Positions 25,951 to 34,564 of a stretch of DNA of 64,000 nucleotides are shown piece by piece (positions within the stretch are counted from its first letter, which is position 1; each line of letters opens with the position of its first letter). The DNA comes from Paenibacillus sp. FSL H7-0331 (GTDB taxonomy: Bacteria; Bacillota; Bacilli; Paenibacillales; NBRC-103111). A model generated the notes under the pieces. The model had not been told where the DNA came from, did not search any database, and saw nothing but the letters and a program-made list of their open reading frames with translations. The stretch covers positions 124,001 through 188,000 of the forward strand of contig NZ_MRTH01000003.1 of the NCBI RefSeq assembly GCF_001956045.1, written 5' to 3'. The position numbers and the translations under genes are program-made.

Positions 25951-28137
25951 ATGAAAATAACAATTCAGAACAAGGCCAATTCCTATCAGGGCAATGTGCA
26001 GGGAAAGGCCAATGAACCGATAACAGTTGCAGGGCTGTTGGATCGCGCCAGGCGGGGGCTTGATGGTTATTATGGGGGCGGTGAGCCTGATTGGACGCTG
26101 GAACATATATACGATCGTCTGGAGCATAATGCACCGAGAATCGCCATCATTGGTGGGTCATCCGACCATCCGGCGCACATTTTGGATCACGAGACCGTAT
26201 TCAAGGCTGCTTTAAAAATTTGGCAGGAGGGCGGTGTGCCTTTTTATTTCAGCACCCCGGTGCTTTGTGACGGAACGGCCCAGAACAATATCGGAATGTC
26301 GTATTCGCTGCAAAGCCGCAACGCAATAGCTGAAATCGTCGTCAACCAAATGGAAGCGCATTCTTATCATGGTGCCTTTGTGATCCAGGGCTGCGATAAG
26401 CAGCCCCTCGGTATTTTAAGCGGGCTTGCGCATTTGGATCGGGTTCGCCGTTACCGTGGGGAGCATCATGTATTTGCAACCTTTAGTCCTTCCCATGTGT
26501 TGAAGGGCGGTACGATTCCTGACGATTTGAAGCGGGAGCTGGCGGATCTGGCATCACAGGCCGACACCGCAGGTTTTGATGATATAGGTGCCGATATCCG
26601 CGAGGCCGTCAGCTATATTTTGCAATGCTCCTCCAATACATCCTTTCAGGGCGTGTTTCAACGTGCTGTGGAGCGTGGGCTTATGACGGTAGAGCAGCAC
26701 CTTGATTTTGAAAAAAGACTGGCCGTTAATACCTGTGATTCCGCAGGCGGTATTTGTGCGTTTCATGGTACGGGCAACAGCTCGCGAGATATTACCGCAG
26801 GCTTCGGTATCGTAAGCCCTGTTCTGGAGCTGCTGATTGAGCCACCTACCCAGGTACAGGTCGACAAAGCGATTGAGCAATTATTTTCCATTATCCAGCT
26901 GCCGGAATGCAGTGTGAGTGAATTGGTACGGGCGAATATTGGCAATACGATCAAGCTGCACAGCGCCGGAGGCGGCTCGACGAACCTGATGATGCATATT
27001 GTCGGTGCGATGATTTATGCTGGATACGATTTTTGCTTGAGTGATCTGGAGGCAATCGTGAATTCACATCCCATTCCCGATTTGTTCGATTACAGCCTGA
27101 CGGAGGGCAGAGACATCTATACCTTGGCGCAGCAGTGCTGCTCAGGGCAAATCCGAGGCATGGAGACTTTGATTTATGAGCTGTCACGCAATGGAGTCCC
27201 CATGGATTTGGATGCACCTACAGTAACGGGCCAAACCTGGCGGCAGCGGTTGTCAGACACAACGAATCTAAGTGCGGATGGCGTCAAGGAAAATCAGATT
27301 ATATTGAGTACACCAAGAAGAAGCTTTAGCGGTGTCGATGTGCTGAGCAGCAACTTTTTTAACAATGCAGTCGTGAAGATTAGCGGAATGCCGACCAAGC
27401 AGCTGGATTTATTTGATCAAAGAATTGCATTTGTGCTGTATTACGAAAATGAAGAGGAGGCTAATCATCATCTGCTGGATGTGAACCTGCTGGATGGATT
27501 GAAAAAGCGCAGGTTATTCCGTCTGGAGCATATGCGGCAAATGGCCTGTCATAACGCAGCGGTTCCCCTGGATCAGCTGAAGGACATGGATTATGATGAG
27601 CTGTTTGATCAGATGATTCAGCAGGAATGGCTGAGGTTGGCTGTCATTATATCCGGACAAGGGCCTGAGGCATTTGGTATGCCGGAAATGATGACGCCGA
27701 TGCAGCATATCAATGCAGACCGCAAGCTAAGACGCCTGACTACTTTAATCAGTGATGGACGGTATTCGGGTGTAACCTTTGGAGCAGCGGTTGGGCATGT
27801 GACTCCGGAGGCTTATCATGAGGGGGGCTTGCTGTATATGCAGGAGGGAGATCTGCTCCATCTGCAGTTCCGCAGCAAAAGAATTGATTTGCTTGATTCT
27901 GAAGCCTTCATTACTGGAGAAGTAGCGCTTTTTCAAGGAGAGCTTCATGTGCAGCGTAAGGAATTGGGTATGGCAAGACTGGATCGATTACGTCATCGAC
28001 AGCGGATGGTAGCGGCATCTAACCGTCTGCGAGACTGTACGGATGCTTCACGAGGGGTTGTTCCGATGGGGGTGGCACTGGATGCGGACATGAAGTGGCC
28101 GCACAGCAGGATGCCGCAAGAGGCGCAATATCAGTAA
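25951..28137 (+). CDS. IlvD/Edd-family dehydratase, sugar-acid type
   Basis: Cytoplasmic dehydratase of 728 residues, clearly longer than IlvD (about 560) or Edd (about 600) and nearer to the YjhG/YagF xylonate dehydratases (about 655). The iron-sulfur and active-site segments are visible: CDGTAQNN at 106-113, QGCDKQPLGIL with C148, and NTCDSAGGIC with C262. The C-terminal beta-barrel holds GPEAFGMPEM and SDGRYSG. These enzymes remove water from aldonic acids to give 2-keto-3-deoxy acids. An ATG at 25927 is in frame, but 25951 has the better GGGGAAG spacing. With a FadR-type regulator before it and a TIM-barrel protein after it, a role in pentonate or hexonate breakdown is inferred. Confidence 0.85.
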   Translation: MKITIQNKANSYQGNVQGKANEPITVAGLLDRARRGLDGYYGGGEPDWTLEHIYDRLEHNAPRIAIIGGSSDHPAHILDHETVFKAALKIWQEGGVPFYFSTPVLCDGTAQNNIGMSYSLQSRNAIAEIVVNQMEAHSYHGAFVIQGCDKQPLGILSGLAHLDRVRRYRGEHHVFATFSPSHVLKGGTIPDDLKRELADLASQADTAGFDDIGADIREAVSYILQCSSNTSFQGVFQRAVERGLMTVEQHLDFEKRLAVNTCDSAGGICAFHGTGNSSRDITAGFGIVSPVLELLIEPPTQVQVDKAIEQLFSIIQLPECSVSELVRANIGNTIKLHSAGGGSTNLMMHIVGAMIYAGYDFCLSDLEAIVNSHPIPDLFDYSLTEGRDIYTLAQQCCSGQIRGMETLIYELSRNGVPMDLDAPTVTGQTWRQRLSDTTNLSADGVKENQIILSTPRRSFSGVDVLSSNFFNNAVVKISGMPTKQLDLFDQRIAFVLYYENEEEANHHLLDVNLLDGLKKRRLFRLEHMRQMACHNAAVPLDQLKDMDYDELFDQMIQQEWLRLAVIISGQGPEAFGMPEMMTPMQHINADRKLRRLTTLISDGRYSGVTFGAAVGHVTPEAYHEGGLLYMQEGDLLHLQFRSKRIDLLDSEAFITGEVALFQGELHVQRKELGMARLDRLRHRQRMVAASNRLRDCTDASRGVVPMGVALDADMKWPHSRMPQEAQYQ

Positions 28138-28191
28138 GTTGCGGCCAGGCAAGTAAATGAATAAATCAGCAAGGGAAGGGAATGTGATTAG

Positions 28192-29130
28192 ATGGATAAA
28201 TCGAGAGCGTTATTAAAATCATTAGGTTTTCTGGAGCGGGAGGCTTATGACCTGCCGGATTCGCCAAAACGATTTCCCGATGGTGCGCAGTATCGGGTGG
28301 AAATTCCAAGTGTTGAAGGACCGGAGGCGTTAAAGACCGTTTTTGAGGAAGCGGACCGTTACGGGATTGTGATTCATCGCGTATCTCAAGGGAGTGGCAT
28401 TATGCTGCTTACCGACGCGGAAATTTCTGAAATGGTCGAGCTCTGTGCAGCACGCGGCGTTGAACTCAGCTTATTCGTCGGACCGCGTGGAACATGGGAT
28501 ATTAGCGCGCTGCCACTAACACCTGCGGGTAAGGTCGTAGCGCTGCGCCATGAGGGTATAGATCAGTTGGTTTATGCTATGGAGGATTTACAGCGGGCTA
28601 ACCGTTTGGGAGTACGTGGTGCGTTGGTCGCAGATGAGGGCTTGCTGCTGCTGACCAAAGAAATGAAAAAGCAGGGATTAATCGCAGCGGATTTTGTCGT
28701 CAAAGTATCGGTGCAAATGATGGCAGCGAATCCGGTTTCGATCAAGCTGATGGAGGATATTGGTGCAGATACGTACAATTTACCTACCGCATTGACACTG
28801 CCCAAGCTGGCCTCAATCCGTCCGGCTGTCGATATCCCGCTGGATCTCTACGTGGAAGCACCGGACGGCTTGGGTGGATTTATTCGTCATTATGAGATAC
28901 CGGAATTCATTCGTGTGTTATCACCGGTATATATCAAATTTGGTCTGCGTAATCATCCGGATGTATACCCGAGCGGGCAGCATCTGGAGCAGATTAACAT
29001 TAATTTATGCCGGGAGCGTGTTCGGCGGGCTTATATGGGCCTTGAGCTGCTTAAGCAGTATGCACCGGATTTGATAACCTCCGAGCTCGGTGCAGCAGAT
29101 TTGGGAATTCCGATTCCCCCCAGGCCGTAG
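28192..29130 (+). CDS. U32 peptidase-like TIM-barrel protein
   Basis: Soluble protein of 312 residues that resembles the proteins annotated 'U32 family peptidase'. It shows repeated beta-alpha units (IHRVSQGSGIMLLTDAEI, VRGALVADEGLLLLT, ADFVVKVSVQMMAANP, VDIPLDLYVEAPDGLGG). In the operon of a sugar-acid dehydratase, a peptidase role is doubtful; an aldolase- or hydrolase-like step on the keto-deoxy acid is a possible alternative. It starts 54 bases after the dehydratase stop and appears to be the last gene of that unit. Confidence 0.5.
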   Translation: MDKSRALLKSLGFLEREAYDLPDSPKRFPDGAQYRVEIPSVEGPEALKTVFEEADRYGIVIHRVSQGSGIMLLTDAEISEMVELCAARGVELSLFVGPRGTWDISALPLTPAGKVVALRHEGIDQLVYAMEDLQRANRLGVRGALVADEGLLLLTKEMKKQGLIAADFVVKVSVQMMAANPVSIKLMEDIGADTYNLPTALTLPKLASIRPAVDIPLDLYVEAPDGLGGFIRHYEIPEFIRVLSPVYIKFGLRNHPDVYPSGQHLEQININLCRERVRRAYMGLELLKQYAPDLITSELGAADLGIPIPPRP

Positions 29131-29240
29131 AGTCTTTTCATTGTTACCTTCTTTATGCTAAGGTGTTAATAGGAGTCTGACCGGCAAATTGTGGTTTGCG
29201 TTTTGTGGAGAAGACCCTTAGATAAGGAAGTGTGGAAGCC

Positions 29241-29795
29241 ATGAAAAGGGTGCTCATAACAGGGTACAAGGCAACGGAGCTGGGTATCTTTTCGCAGAAG
29301 CATCCGGGAATTGCCATTATCAAGAAAGCGATTGCCAAACAAGTGACGGCATTAATGGACGAAGGTCTGGAGTGGGTCATCGTTAGTGGTCAATGGGGTG
29401 TAGAGGTGTGGGCCGCTGAAGCGGTGATTGAGCTCAAGCAGCAGCATCCCAATCTGCAGTTGGCAGTAATCACCCCATTTTTGGAGCAAGAGGAAAAGTG
29501 GAGCGATGACAAAAAAGAAATTTATAATCATGTGCTGCAGCACGCCGATTATGTCAATAGTGTAACGAAAACCAAGTACGAGGGACCGTGGCAGTTTAAG
29601 GAAAAAAACAGGTTCTTGCTGCGTAATTCCGATGGTATGATACTGCTTTATGATGAAGAAACCGAAGGCTCGCCCAAATATATGAGGGAACAGGCATTAA
29701 ACCAGGCGGCAAAAACCAATGCGTATACACTTTATACAATTACAGCATTTGACTTGCAAAGTATCGCAGAGGATGAACAGAATCGCTATGATTAA
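29241..29795 (+). CDS. ypsA: YpsA, SLOG-fold DUF1273 protein
   Basis: Protein of 184 residues matching Bacillus YpsA along its length: ITGYKATELGIFSQKHPG at the start, then EWVIVSGQWGVEVWAAEAV, ITPFLEQEEKW, NSVTKTKYEGPWQF and the end LLYDEETEGSPKYM. It has a Rossmann-like SLOG fold expected to bind nucleotides or related ligands. In Bacillus subtilis YpsA affects cell division and is linked to oxidative stress protection. The ATG at 29241 is preferred over GTG 29232 for spacing from AAGGAAG. It stands apart from its usual neighbours. Confidence 0.92.
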   Translation: MKRVLITGYKATELGIFSQKHPGIAIIKKAIAKQVTALMDEGLEWVIVSGQWGVEVWAAEAVIELKQQHPNLQLAVITPFLEQEEKWSDDKKEIYNHVLQHADYVNSVTKTKYEGPWQFKEKNRFLLRNSDGMILLYDEETEGSPKYMREQALNQAAKTNAYTLYTITAFDLQSIAEDEQNRYD

Positions 29796-29814
29796 AAAGT
29801 CAGGAGGAATGGCG

Positions 29815-29841
29815 ATGTTTAAAGAAAAAATTCCCCGTTAA
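29815..29841 (+). other. Eight-codon micro-ORF with a perfect ribosome binding site
   Basis: AGGAGG at 29802-29807 lies exactly 7 bases before an ATG that encodes MFKEKIPR and stops. It sits between ypsA and the amidoligase gene. It could be a leader peptide, the stub of a decayed gene, or a chance match. Confidence 0.3.
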
Positions 29842-29911
29842 TCTCGTGGTCCACCTCTTCTTCTATATATTATTGTAACCTGTTCAATAAGATAAGGAGA
29901 GGATGACAGCG

Positions 29912-30817
29912 ATGTGGCCTAAATCTGTGGATTGGAAAGCCCTGAAATTTGGCATTGAGATTGAGTTTGTAGGTGGTAATCCGGAAGGCCTGGAGCTTTT
30001 ACCTGATTGGGTTATATCCTTGGATGAACTTCAGATAGACGAGACAGGATCTGAGTCAGGCAGTGAACTTAAACCACCACCGATCCTGTGGGAGGATAGA
30101 GATCAAATACGAATCATGTTGAACCGGTTGCAGGAACAAGGTGCTACAGTAAATTGGAGCTGTGGTTTTCATGTTCATATTGGTTTGGAACCATGGGGAG
30201 AAGACATTGTGCTGCCGCTAATCGACGCAGCGCTGCTGTATCAACAAGCTATTCAAGAAATAGTGAGTACCAGCGAGCATCGGCTGCTGTATTGCCCTTC
30301 GCTTACTTCGGAGATGCGAAGTGAGTTTGTTGTAAATCCGGGTCCAAAGGCAGTTCGCCATCGGGGACGTCCACAATCTCATCGCTCTGGAATCAATACA
30401 GCAGCTTGGTTTGATATCGGCACTGTGGAAATTCGTTATGCTAACGGTACGATGAATTATGAGGAGATCCTCAATACGATTGAGCTTTATTTAAGGTTCG
30501 TGGCAGCGGTAGGTGCTGACCGTAAGCTTTCTCGCGATCCCCACAGCTTGGCAATTGAACTCGAAGCTCCTGTTAAGGGTTATCCGGCACCTATTCCGCC
30601 TCCAAGATGGTATCTAGAAAGAACATGGCTTGACGAAGCGATGATTCCCGCATTAACTACTCTTGCCAATGAACTTGTACCGGATGGGGAAATCCATCAT
30701 GTGCTGCCTGTAGCTGACGGGATTCTAATGGCGATAGAAAACAATGGGGGCAAGCTGTCCAAATATGTTGTTCAACCACCTGCGGAGGGGTGGAAGCTTA
30801 TCCGCAAAATCTTATAA
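29912..30817 (+). CDS. Amidoligase-family enzyme
   Basis: Protein of 301 residues with the marks of the amidoligase (COOH-NH2 ligase-type, PF12224) family: KFGIEIEFVGG near the start, ELKPPP, the FHVHIG motif and VEIRYANGT. These ATP-grasp-like enzymes join carboxyl and amino groups and are proposed to modify cell-wall peptides or make small peptide products. There is no signal peptide. The start at 29912 (MWPKS) is chosen over ATG 29903, which is too close to AAGGAGAGG. The usual partners of such genes (gamma-glutamylcyclotransferase or papain-like proteins) are absent; YpsA lies upstream and a terminator follows. Confidence 0.82.
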   Translation: MWPKSVDWKALKFGIEIEFVGGNPEGLELLPDWVISLDELQIDETGSESGSELKPPPILWEDRDQIRIMLNRLQEQGATVNWSCGFHVHIGLEPWGEDIVLPLIDAALLYQQAIQEIVSTSEHRLLYCPSLTSEMRSEFVVNPGPKAVRHRGRPQSHRSGINTAAWFDIGTVEIRYANGTMNYEEILNTIELYLRFVAAVGADRKLSRDPHSLAIELEAPVKGYPAPIPPPRWYLERTWLDEAMIPALTTLANELVPDGEIHHVLPVADGILMAIENNGGKLSKYVVQPPAEGWKLIRKIL

Positions 30818-30840
30818 TGTGAATAAATGGTAAAAAATCA

Positions 30841-30878
30841 GACCCATTCGCAATAAAGACGAATGGGTCCTTTCTTTT
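30841..30878. terminator. Terminator between the amidoligase and convergent MFS gene
   Basis: GACCCATTCG at 30841-30850 pairs perfectly with CGAATGGGTC at 30860-30869 and is followed by CTTTCTTTT. Confidence 0.82.
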
Positions 30879-30898
30879 GGATACCTATAGCGGCTCGC

Positions 30899-32179
30899 TT
30901 ATTCCACACTTTTTGCTCTGCCGGCACCTGCCCAGCGCATAAGCCTGGGTGTGACGATCAGCAGAAAGCATAAGGAGCCAAGCACACGGAAGGTGCCTAT
31001 TAAGGTCATACTCGCGTCATAATTAACGACAGTAAACAGCTTCATACCAACAATTGGAGCAAATATAGCTGAAATCTGCGATAACGTCGTATAAATCGCG
31101 ATGCCTCTTTGTCGACCCTGCTCGGGGACAATTTCTAGCAGCCGATTAAAGACCGATTGCTGAAAGCCGGCTGTTGCAATCCCACCTATAAAATCATACA
31201 GATAGACCCAATTCATATTGGGGGCATGCAGCCAGAAGTAAGGGGTAAGTCCAAGCACCAATGCTGAGACAAATACGGTCCAGGCAGTACCTCTGCGATC
31301 GGCATAACGGGCAAATAAGCGATAGCCAAGCAGGGCGCCAAGTGCCCCTGCAATGACGTCGATGCTGATCATCGTATTGGTGGCGAGCAGTGTATCCGCT
31401 TTGATTTTGGCGTAGATCGGCCAAGCGGCCTGCCAGGCAAATATATAAACAATCGCGCTTCCACAGAACAAATAGTAGGTTCTTCCCTGGTTCAGCTTAT
31501 ACCGTTCGATCCAGCTATTGGACTGAAGACTCTGTTTATCCGGGACGATCTGTTCAATAATTTGATTGTGGGGAATGATTTCTTCACTGGGTATGCGAAG
31601 TCTCATGAAATACCACGTTTCAACGAAGGCAAATACGAAGCCAACGGAGAAGGCTACCTGATAGCCAAAAGGATAAGTAAGACTATCGATGCCCCAGCCT
31701 GCAATAAAAGCAACCAGGCATCCGCACAATCCCGTCCACATGTTACGCTGTGCAAATACCTTGTTGCGGTAGCTGGCGGGAATAATCTCGCCCATCATCG
31801 ATTGCCATGCTACGGCAATAACCGAATTGGTGGCATTGTAGAGGCTAACCAATAAAATCAATGCCGTTATGGAGGACACACCCATGTAGGGGACGAATAT
31901 TAACAAAAAATAAAACAAACGGCAGATCATGATTATACTGGCAATGATCCGCTTTTGCTTATGAAAGCGCCCGATAATAATGGAAGCTGGTATAACAAGC
32001 AAAATGGTAAACAAGGCAGGAATGGAAGAAAGCAAGGCATAATCATTGTTCGTGGCGCCTAAACGGGCAGCAAGCACGGCAATGAAAGGAGTCACGCAAT
32101 TGAATCCGATTGACCAGGCAATTCCGTTCCACAGATTATTATGAATATTATTCCGCAGAACCTTGTATTCAGCTTTCAT
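30899..32179 (-). CDS. MFS transporter
   Basis: Integral membrane protein of 426 residues with about 12 hydrophobic helices, starting with a short polar N-terminus (MKAEYKVLRNN). The loop between helices 2 and 3 (IIGRFHKQKR) is a degenerate form of the MFS motif A. The substrate is unknown. The ATG at 32179 or the adjacent TTG at 32182 may be used; AGGTGA lies close by. It follows the deacetylase lipoprotein gene by 21 bases on the same strand, so the two are probably co-transcribed. Confidence 0.85.
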   Translation of the reverse strand: MKAEYKVLRNNIHNNLWNGIAWSIGFNCVTPFIAVLAARLGATNNDYALLSSIPALFTILLVIPASIIIGRFHKQKRIIASIIMICRLFYFLLIFVPYMGVSSITALILLVSLYNATNSVIAVAWQSMMGEIIPASYRNKVFAQRNMWTGLCGCLVAFIAGWGIDSLTYPFGYQVAFSVGFVFAFVETWYFMRLRIPSEEIIPHNQIIEQIVPDKQSLQSNSWIERYKLNQGRTYYLFCGSAIVYIFAWQAAWPIYAKIKADTLLATNTMISIDVIAGALGALLGYRLFARYADRRGTAWTVFVSALVLGLTPYFWLHAPNMNWVYLYDFIGGIATAGFQQSVFNRLLEIVPEQGRQRGIAIYTTLSQISAIFAPIVGMKLFTVVNYDASMTLIGTFRVLGSLCFLLIVTPRLMRWAGAGRAKSVE

Positions 32180-32200
32180 CAAGTCACCTGGATTCCTTTG

Positions 32201-33055
32201 TTATTGGGTAGGCACGTTCTGTGAAATCAGGTTAGAGACCGTCACGAATTGATAGCCGTGTTCTTTTAGATAAGCAATGATTTGCGGCAGCGCCTGGACC
32301 GTGTTGGACAGATTACCATTTTTACCACCAGCCGAATGCTGTAATATAATCGCGCCGGGCTTCACTTCTTTTTTTATATTTTGCAATATCCGTTCCGTGG
32401 AAATACCCTCCCAATCTCTGGAATCCACCGACCAGTTAACAATTTTGTGCGATTTTTCCGCGTATTCGACCACCTGCTGCGTTAAAGCTCCATAAGGAGG
32501 GCGGAGTAATGTTGTTGGCTGATTCGTTAAGCTTTGGATGATTTCATCGGTTTTGTCAATTTCCGCCTCCAATTGCTGCTCATCGAGCTTGGTCAGGTCT
32601 GAATGACTCCATGAATGATTGCCAATCTCATGTCCAGCGCTAATGATTCGCTTCATGACGTCTTTGTGAGCAGCAGCATGCTCTCCTATGACGAAGAAGG
32701 TTGCTGTTATATTTTGTTTTTTTAATAGATTGAGAATTTGATCCGTATACTTCGTATCAGGTCCATCGTCAAAAGTAAGGGCTACTACCTTCTTTTGGTT
32801 GCTGCGGGCACCAGAATATGTCACGTGCTCCTTAATGTTGTAGGCCTGGCTAACGGATAGTGCTGGGCCAATGACAACAGGCGCTTGCGTGGGTGTCGGT
32901 GCTGATGCGGAGACAGGTGTTGGCCCTTCAATAGGCTGATTTTCCGCGATGGGTGCCGGAACCGTAGCAGTTGGAGCAGGATCAACAGGGTGTCCACAGC
33001 TGGTAAGTACGAGCAAGAGCGTGAGCATAATTATGGCAATAATCTTAGGTTGCAT
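32201..33055 (-). CDS. Polysaccharide deacetylase lipoprotein (CE4)
   Basis: Surface lipoprotein of 284 residues. A signal sequence ends in the lipobox VLTSC near residue 20, and a Pro/Ala/Thr-rich linker of about 50 residues follows. The NodB homology domain carries TFDDGPD (catalytic Asp and metal Asp), HSWSH (metal histidines), RPPYG and the late HSAGG motif. CE4 enzymes remove acetyl groups from peptidoglycan or chitin-type glycans; with this anchoring, wall glycan N-acetyl residues are the likely target. It is the first gene of a two-gene unit with an MFS transporter. Confidence 0.92.
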   Translation of the reverse strand: MQPKIIAIIMLTLLLVLTSCGHPVDPAPTATVPAPIAENQPIEGPTPVSASAPTPTQAPVVIGPALSVSQAYNIKEHVTYSGARSNQKKVVALTFDDGPDTKYTDQILNLLKKQNITATFFVIGEHAAAHKDVMKRIISAGHEIGNHSWSHSDLTKLDEQQLEAEIDKTDEIIQSLTNQPTTLLRPPYGALTQQVVEYAEKSHKIVNWSVDSRDWEGISTERILQNIKKEVKPGAIILQHSAGGKNGNLSNTVQALPQIIAYLKEHGYQFVTVSNLISQNVPTQ

Positions 33056-33234
33056 GAAATCATCTTCTTTCTTAAGCCTTATATTACCATTATAATAGAT
33101 TTGGAGAAAAATGTCGTTTACTAAAATAAAAACTCAGATAATAGTTGTTCATTGCTAGAAAGATTGCTAGCATATGGATAATAGATGGTTCTACCATTCT
33201 GGAACAGGCTTTGGGAAAGGAATGGAATCCGCGT

Positions 33235-34434
33235 ATGACATTGTTTCAAATATGGGCGATTGCACCACGAGAGATTAAGATGCTGTATGTGACGATTTTT
33301 ATGATGAACATGGGCTTTTATGCACTAATTCCCTATTTGACGCTATACCTGACAGGCAGCTTGATGTGGTCGATGGCACTAACGGGTGTTATGCTCGGCG
33401 TGCGTCAATTTTCCCAGCAGGGCATGACCTTTATGGGAGGACTAATGGCTGATCGGTGGGGCTGCAAGCAAACGATGGTTCTGGGTCTGGCTGTTCGATC
33501 CATTGGATTTATGGCTTTTGCGGTTAGTCTGTACCCGTGGCATTTTTTTGCTGCCGCTATAGTCGCCGGCTTGGGTGGAGCCCTCTTTGAGCCTGCGATC
33601 CAGGCTGCCTTTGCCAGATTAGCGCCTGAGGCTCATCGTAAGCAGCTTTTTTCGTTAAAAAATATGATTGTTAATATCGGCATCATCGCCTCTACGTTAA
33701 TGGGCAGCATGCTGCTTTCAGTTGATTTTCATTATCTGGGGATTTTTGCGGGTTCGGTATTTTTGTTTCTAGCTATATATATCTATATGGTGCTGCCCGC
33801 TTTGGACATTGAAATCACAAAAAGTCATTTTCGTAAGGATATCGGCAGTATTCTCAGAGATGCGCCGTTTGTTGGCTATACCCTTATTTTGATCGGCTAT
33901 TTTTATTTATATATGCAGCTATTCCTCACCATTCCGAGGCTTGCGGTATCCGTTACTGGAGATCCTTCCAGTGTCGCTTATGTCTATGGTACGGTTTCAG
34001 GAGCCGTTATATGCTTTCAATTGGCTGTCACCCGTTATTTTGAGCGCTATCCAAACCGATTTATTTTGATTGGCTTGGGCGCTCTGCTGATGGGAATCGG
34101 GCTCATGTTGTTTGGCTTATCGAAGGGACTGCTGATGCTCTGTATAGCCTCTGTGTTATTTGCTCTCGGCACGATGATCTCTGCTCCCCTGATGCTGGAT
34201 GTGGTGCAAATGTTTGCTCCACCCCGGCTCATTGCCTCCTATTATGGTTTTAACGGGTATTCGATGGCACTTGGGGGAGCACTCAGTACGAGTCTTGGCG
34301 GCTGGTTCTATGATATAGGGCAAGCCAGAGGCATGCCGCTGCTGCCGTGGAGCCTATGTCTCGCAGTTTCAGTTCTGGTGACGGGTGGCATGTGCTTTTT
34401 CAAGGAAAGGAGTGGCGTTCAGCTTACGAAATAA
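33235..34434 (+). CDS. MFS transporter
   Basis: Membrane protein of about 399 residues with 12 hydrophobic helices and a clear motif-A loop (GGLMADRWGCKQTM). It resembles the drug/proton antiporter group of MFS exporters, but the substrate cannot be told. The ATG at 33235 is chosen because the protein then begins with a short polar stretch (MTLFQIWAIAPREIKML) before the first helix; the ribosome binding site is weak, and an open extension to TTG 33145 looks non-coding. The next gene, a metallophosphoesterase, follows after 130 bases. Confidence 0.82.
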   Translation: MTLFQIWAIAPREIKMLYVTIFMMNMGFYALIPYLTLYLTGSLMWSMALTGVMLGVRQFSQQGMTFMGGLMADRWGCKQTMVLGLAVRSIGFMAFAVSLYPWHFFAAAIVAGLGGALFEPAIQAAFARLAPEAHRKQLFSLKNMIVNIGIIASTLMGSMLLSVDFHYLGIFAGSVFLFLAIYIYMVLPALDIEITKSHFRKDIGSILRDAPFVGYTLILIGYFYLYMQLFLTIPRLAVSVTGDPSSVAYVYGTVSGAVICFQLAVTRYFERYPNRFILIGLGALLMGIGLMLFGLSKGLLMLCIASVLFALGTMISAPLMLDVVQMFAPPRLIASYYGFNGYSMALGGALSTSLGGWFYDIGQARGMPLLPWSLCLAVSVLVTGGMCFFKERSGVQLTK

Positions 34435-34564
34435 TCTGAAAATCTGGAGTCAACAGCAATCGGAGGAACACCTTGACCACATAGCGGAGACTTATTCACC
34501 GGACTTGGATCTGGAATCTTGCGAAGTCAGTTTTGCTACTCAAAACTTTAAGGAGGAAACAATC

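Noticed and set aside
33145..33234. N-terminal extension of the second MFS transporter
   Set aside because: The stretch has no ribosome binding site and reads as intergenic promoter DNA.
34385..34564. N-terminal extension of the metallophosphoesterase
   Set aside because: The frame is open but overlaps the MFS gene, and AAGGAGGA right before ATG 34565 fixes the start.
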